Origin: Micromonospora sp. WMMD980
GTDB lineage: Bacteria; Actinomycetota; Actinomycetes; Mycobacteriales; Micromonosporaceae
Length of the DNA: 64,000 bases
Reading direction: 5' to 3'
NCBI RefSeq assembly: GCF_029626035.1
Contig: NZ_JARUBE010000003.1
Coordinates: 2,666,001 to 2,730,000 of the forward strand
Of this stretch, positions 1 to 64,000 are shown piece by piece. The position numbers and the translations under genes are program-made. Below the pieces are notes generated by a model. It was not told the origin of the DNA. It saw nothing but the letters and a program-made list of their open reading frames with translations, and made no database searches. Positions within the stretch are counted from its first letter, which is position 1. Each line of letters begins with the position of its first letter.

Positions 1-23209
<23,209 letters not shown>

Positions 23210-23218
23210 TCGTTTCAC

Positions 23219-23224
23219 CCGTCC
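23219..23224 (-). promoter_or_regulatory. Weak ribosome binding site of gene C
   Basis: GGACGG on the minus strand, nine nt before the GTG at 23209. It is a weaker match than the site of gene B, but it favours this GTG over the in-frame GTG at 23218, which directly abuts the motif. Confidence 0.45.
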
Positions 23225-23367
23225 AGGCAAGCGTTTTCCGGGCAGCATGAGCCGTTCCGGCGACCGCGGAATTGACGATGGAGAACCGGGTGAAGACTGG
23301 CCGCCCGGCACGACACTGCTGTTTGACCGGAGCCTATGAGCGGGTTCGGAGGGGCAACAACCCCTAC

Positions 23368-23401
23368 CGGAGGCCGGGAGCCCGAGGGCCACCGGCCTCC
23401 G
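23368..23401 (-). terminator. GC-rich hairpin directly after gene B
   Basis: A perfect 10-bp inverted repeat (23368-23377 with 23392-23401, loop 14 nt) begins at the base next to the gene B stop codon. No T-tract follows on the minus strand, so full intrinsic termination is doubtful. Actinomycete terminators often lack a T-tract, and it could also stabilise the 3' end of the transcript. Confidence 0.4.
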
Positions 23402-46996
<23,595 letters not shown>

Positions 46997-47002
46997 CGGG
47001 AT

Positions 47003-47007
47003 CTCCC
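47003..47007 (-). promoter_or_regulatory. Ribosome binding site of gene B
   Basis: GGGAG on the minus strand, six nt before the ATG at 46996 and inside the 37-nt gap after the gene A stop. The short gap and strong site suggest co-transcription, possibly with translational coupling. Confidence 0.75.
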
Positions 47008-47033
47008 ACCGTTACCCAGGGTCAGCAGCAGCA

Positions 47034-64000
<16,967 letters not shown>

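Larger units (their letters stand above)
23210..23401 (-). other. 192-nt intergenic region between genes B and C
   Basis: The only sizeable non-coding stretch in the window. On the side next to gene B it has a 10-bp GC hairpin (23368-23401) and a smaller one with a 5-bp stem (23350-23354 with 23361-23365). The rest holds the weak ribosome binding site of gene C. No convincing -10/-35 pair was recognised. It could be a partial terminator plus a new promoter, or simply a transcribed spacer. Confidence 0.6.

Noticed and set aside
23216..23218. Upstream in-frame GTG as the start of gene C
   Set aside because: It would place the start next to the only purine-rich motif and add three residues before the conserved MADEEK docking start. 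It cannot be fully excluded.

Overview
All 64 kb lie inside one giant modular type I polyketide synthase (PKS) locus. Every gene is on the minus strand, so the biosynthetic direction runs from position 64000 towards position 1. Very high GC, strong G/C wobble bias and canonical cis-AT actinomycete PKS domains point to a high-GC actinomycete. The sequence shown does not fix the genus. No tailoring, regulatory, transport, RNA or mobile-element gene was found. Both ends of the window cut through PKS genes, so the cluster is considerably larger than the window.

Layout in transcription order. PKS gene A (64000-47034, 5' end outside the window) carries the end of module 1 (AT-KR-ACP) and modules 2-4. 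After a 37-nt gap with a good ribosome binding site comes PKS gene B (46996-23402, complete, 7864 residues), modules 5-9. After a 192-nt gap with a GC-rich hairpin comes PKS gene C (23209-1, 3' end outside the window), modules 10-14, with module 14 cut after its KR. Module numbers are local to this window. The two visible junctions have typical C-terminal and N-terminal docking segments, so A to B to C is the likely order of chain transfer.

Domain content. Modules 1, 2, 4, 5, 7, 8, 9, 10, 11, 13 and 14 have a KR as their only reductive domain. Modules 3, 6 and 12 are fully reducing (DH-ER-KR). AT motifs predict malonyl-CoA everywhere except modules 3 and 6, which have methylmalonyl-type motifs. 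All KRs in the KR-only modules look A-type (W in the Trp-141 position, no LDD) except KR8, which looks B-type. The predicted product segment is a 28-carbon saturated polyol with 11 hydroxyls and two methyl branches: a long polyol chain or polyol macrolide backbone.

Architecture. The order is nearly periodic: KR, KR, full reduction (modules 1-3, 4-6, 10-12, then 13-14 awaiting a third). It is interrupted only by the KR-only triad 7-9. Tracts of 240-580 bp with 99-100% identity link equivalent places, several at a constant spacing of about 14.97 kb, the length of a three-module block. This suggests growth by block duplication and later gene conversion. The KS-AT linker of module 7 carries a perfect 9-bp minisatellite of 28 units encoding a Val/Ala-Ala-Pro repeat, the most unusual local feature.
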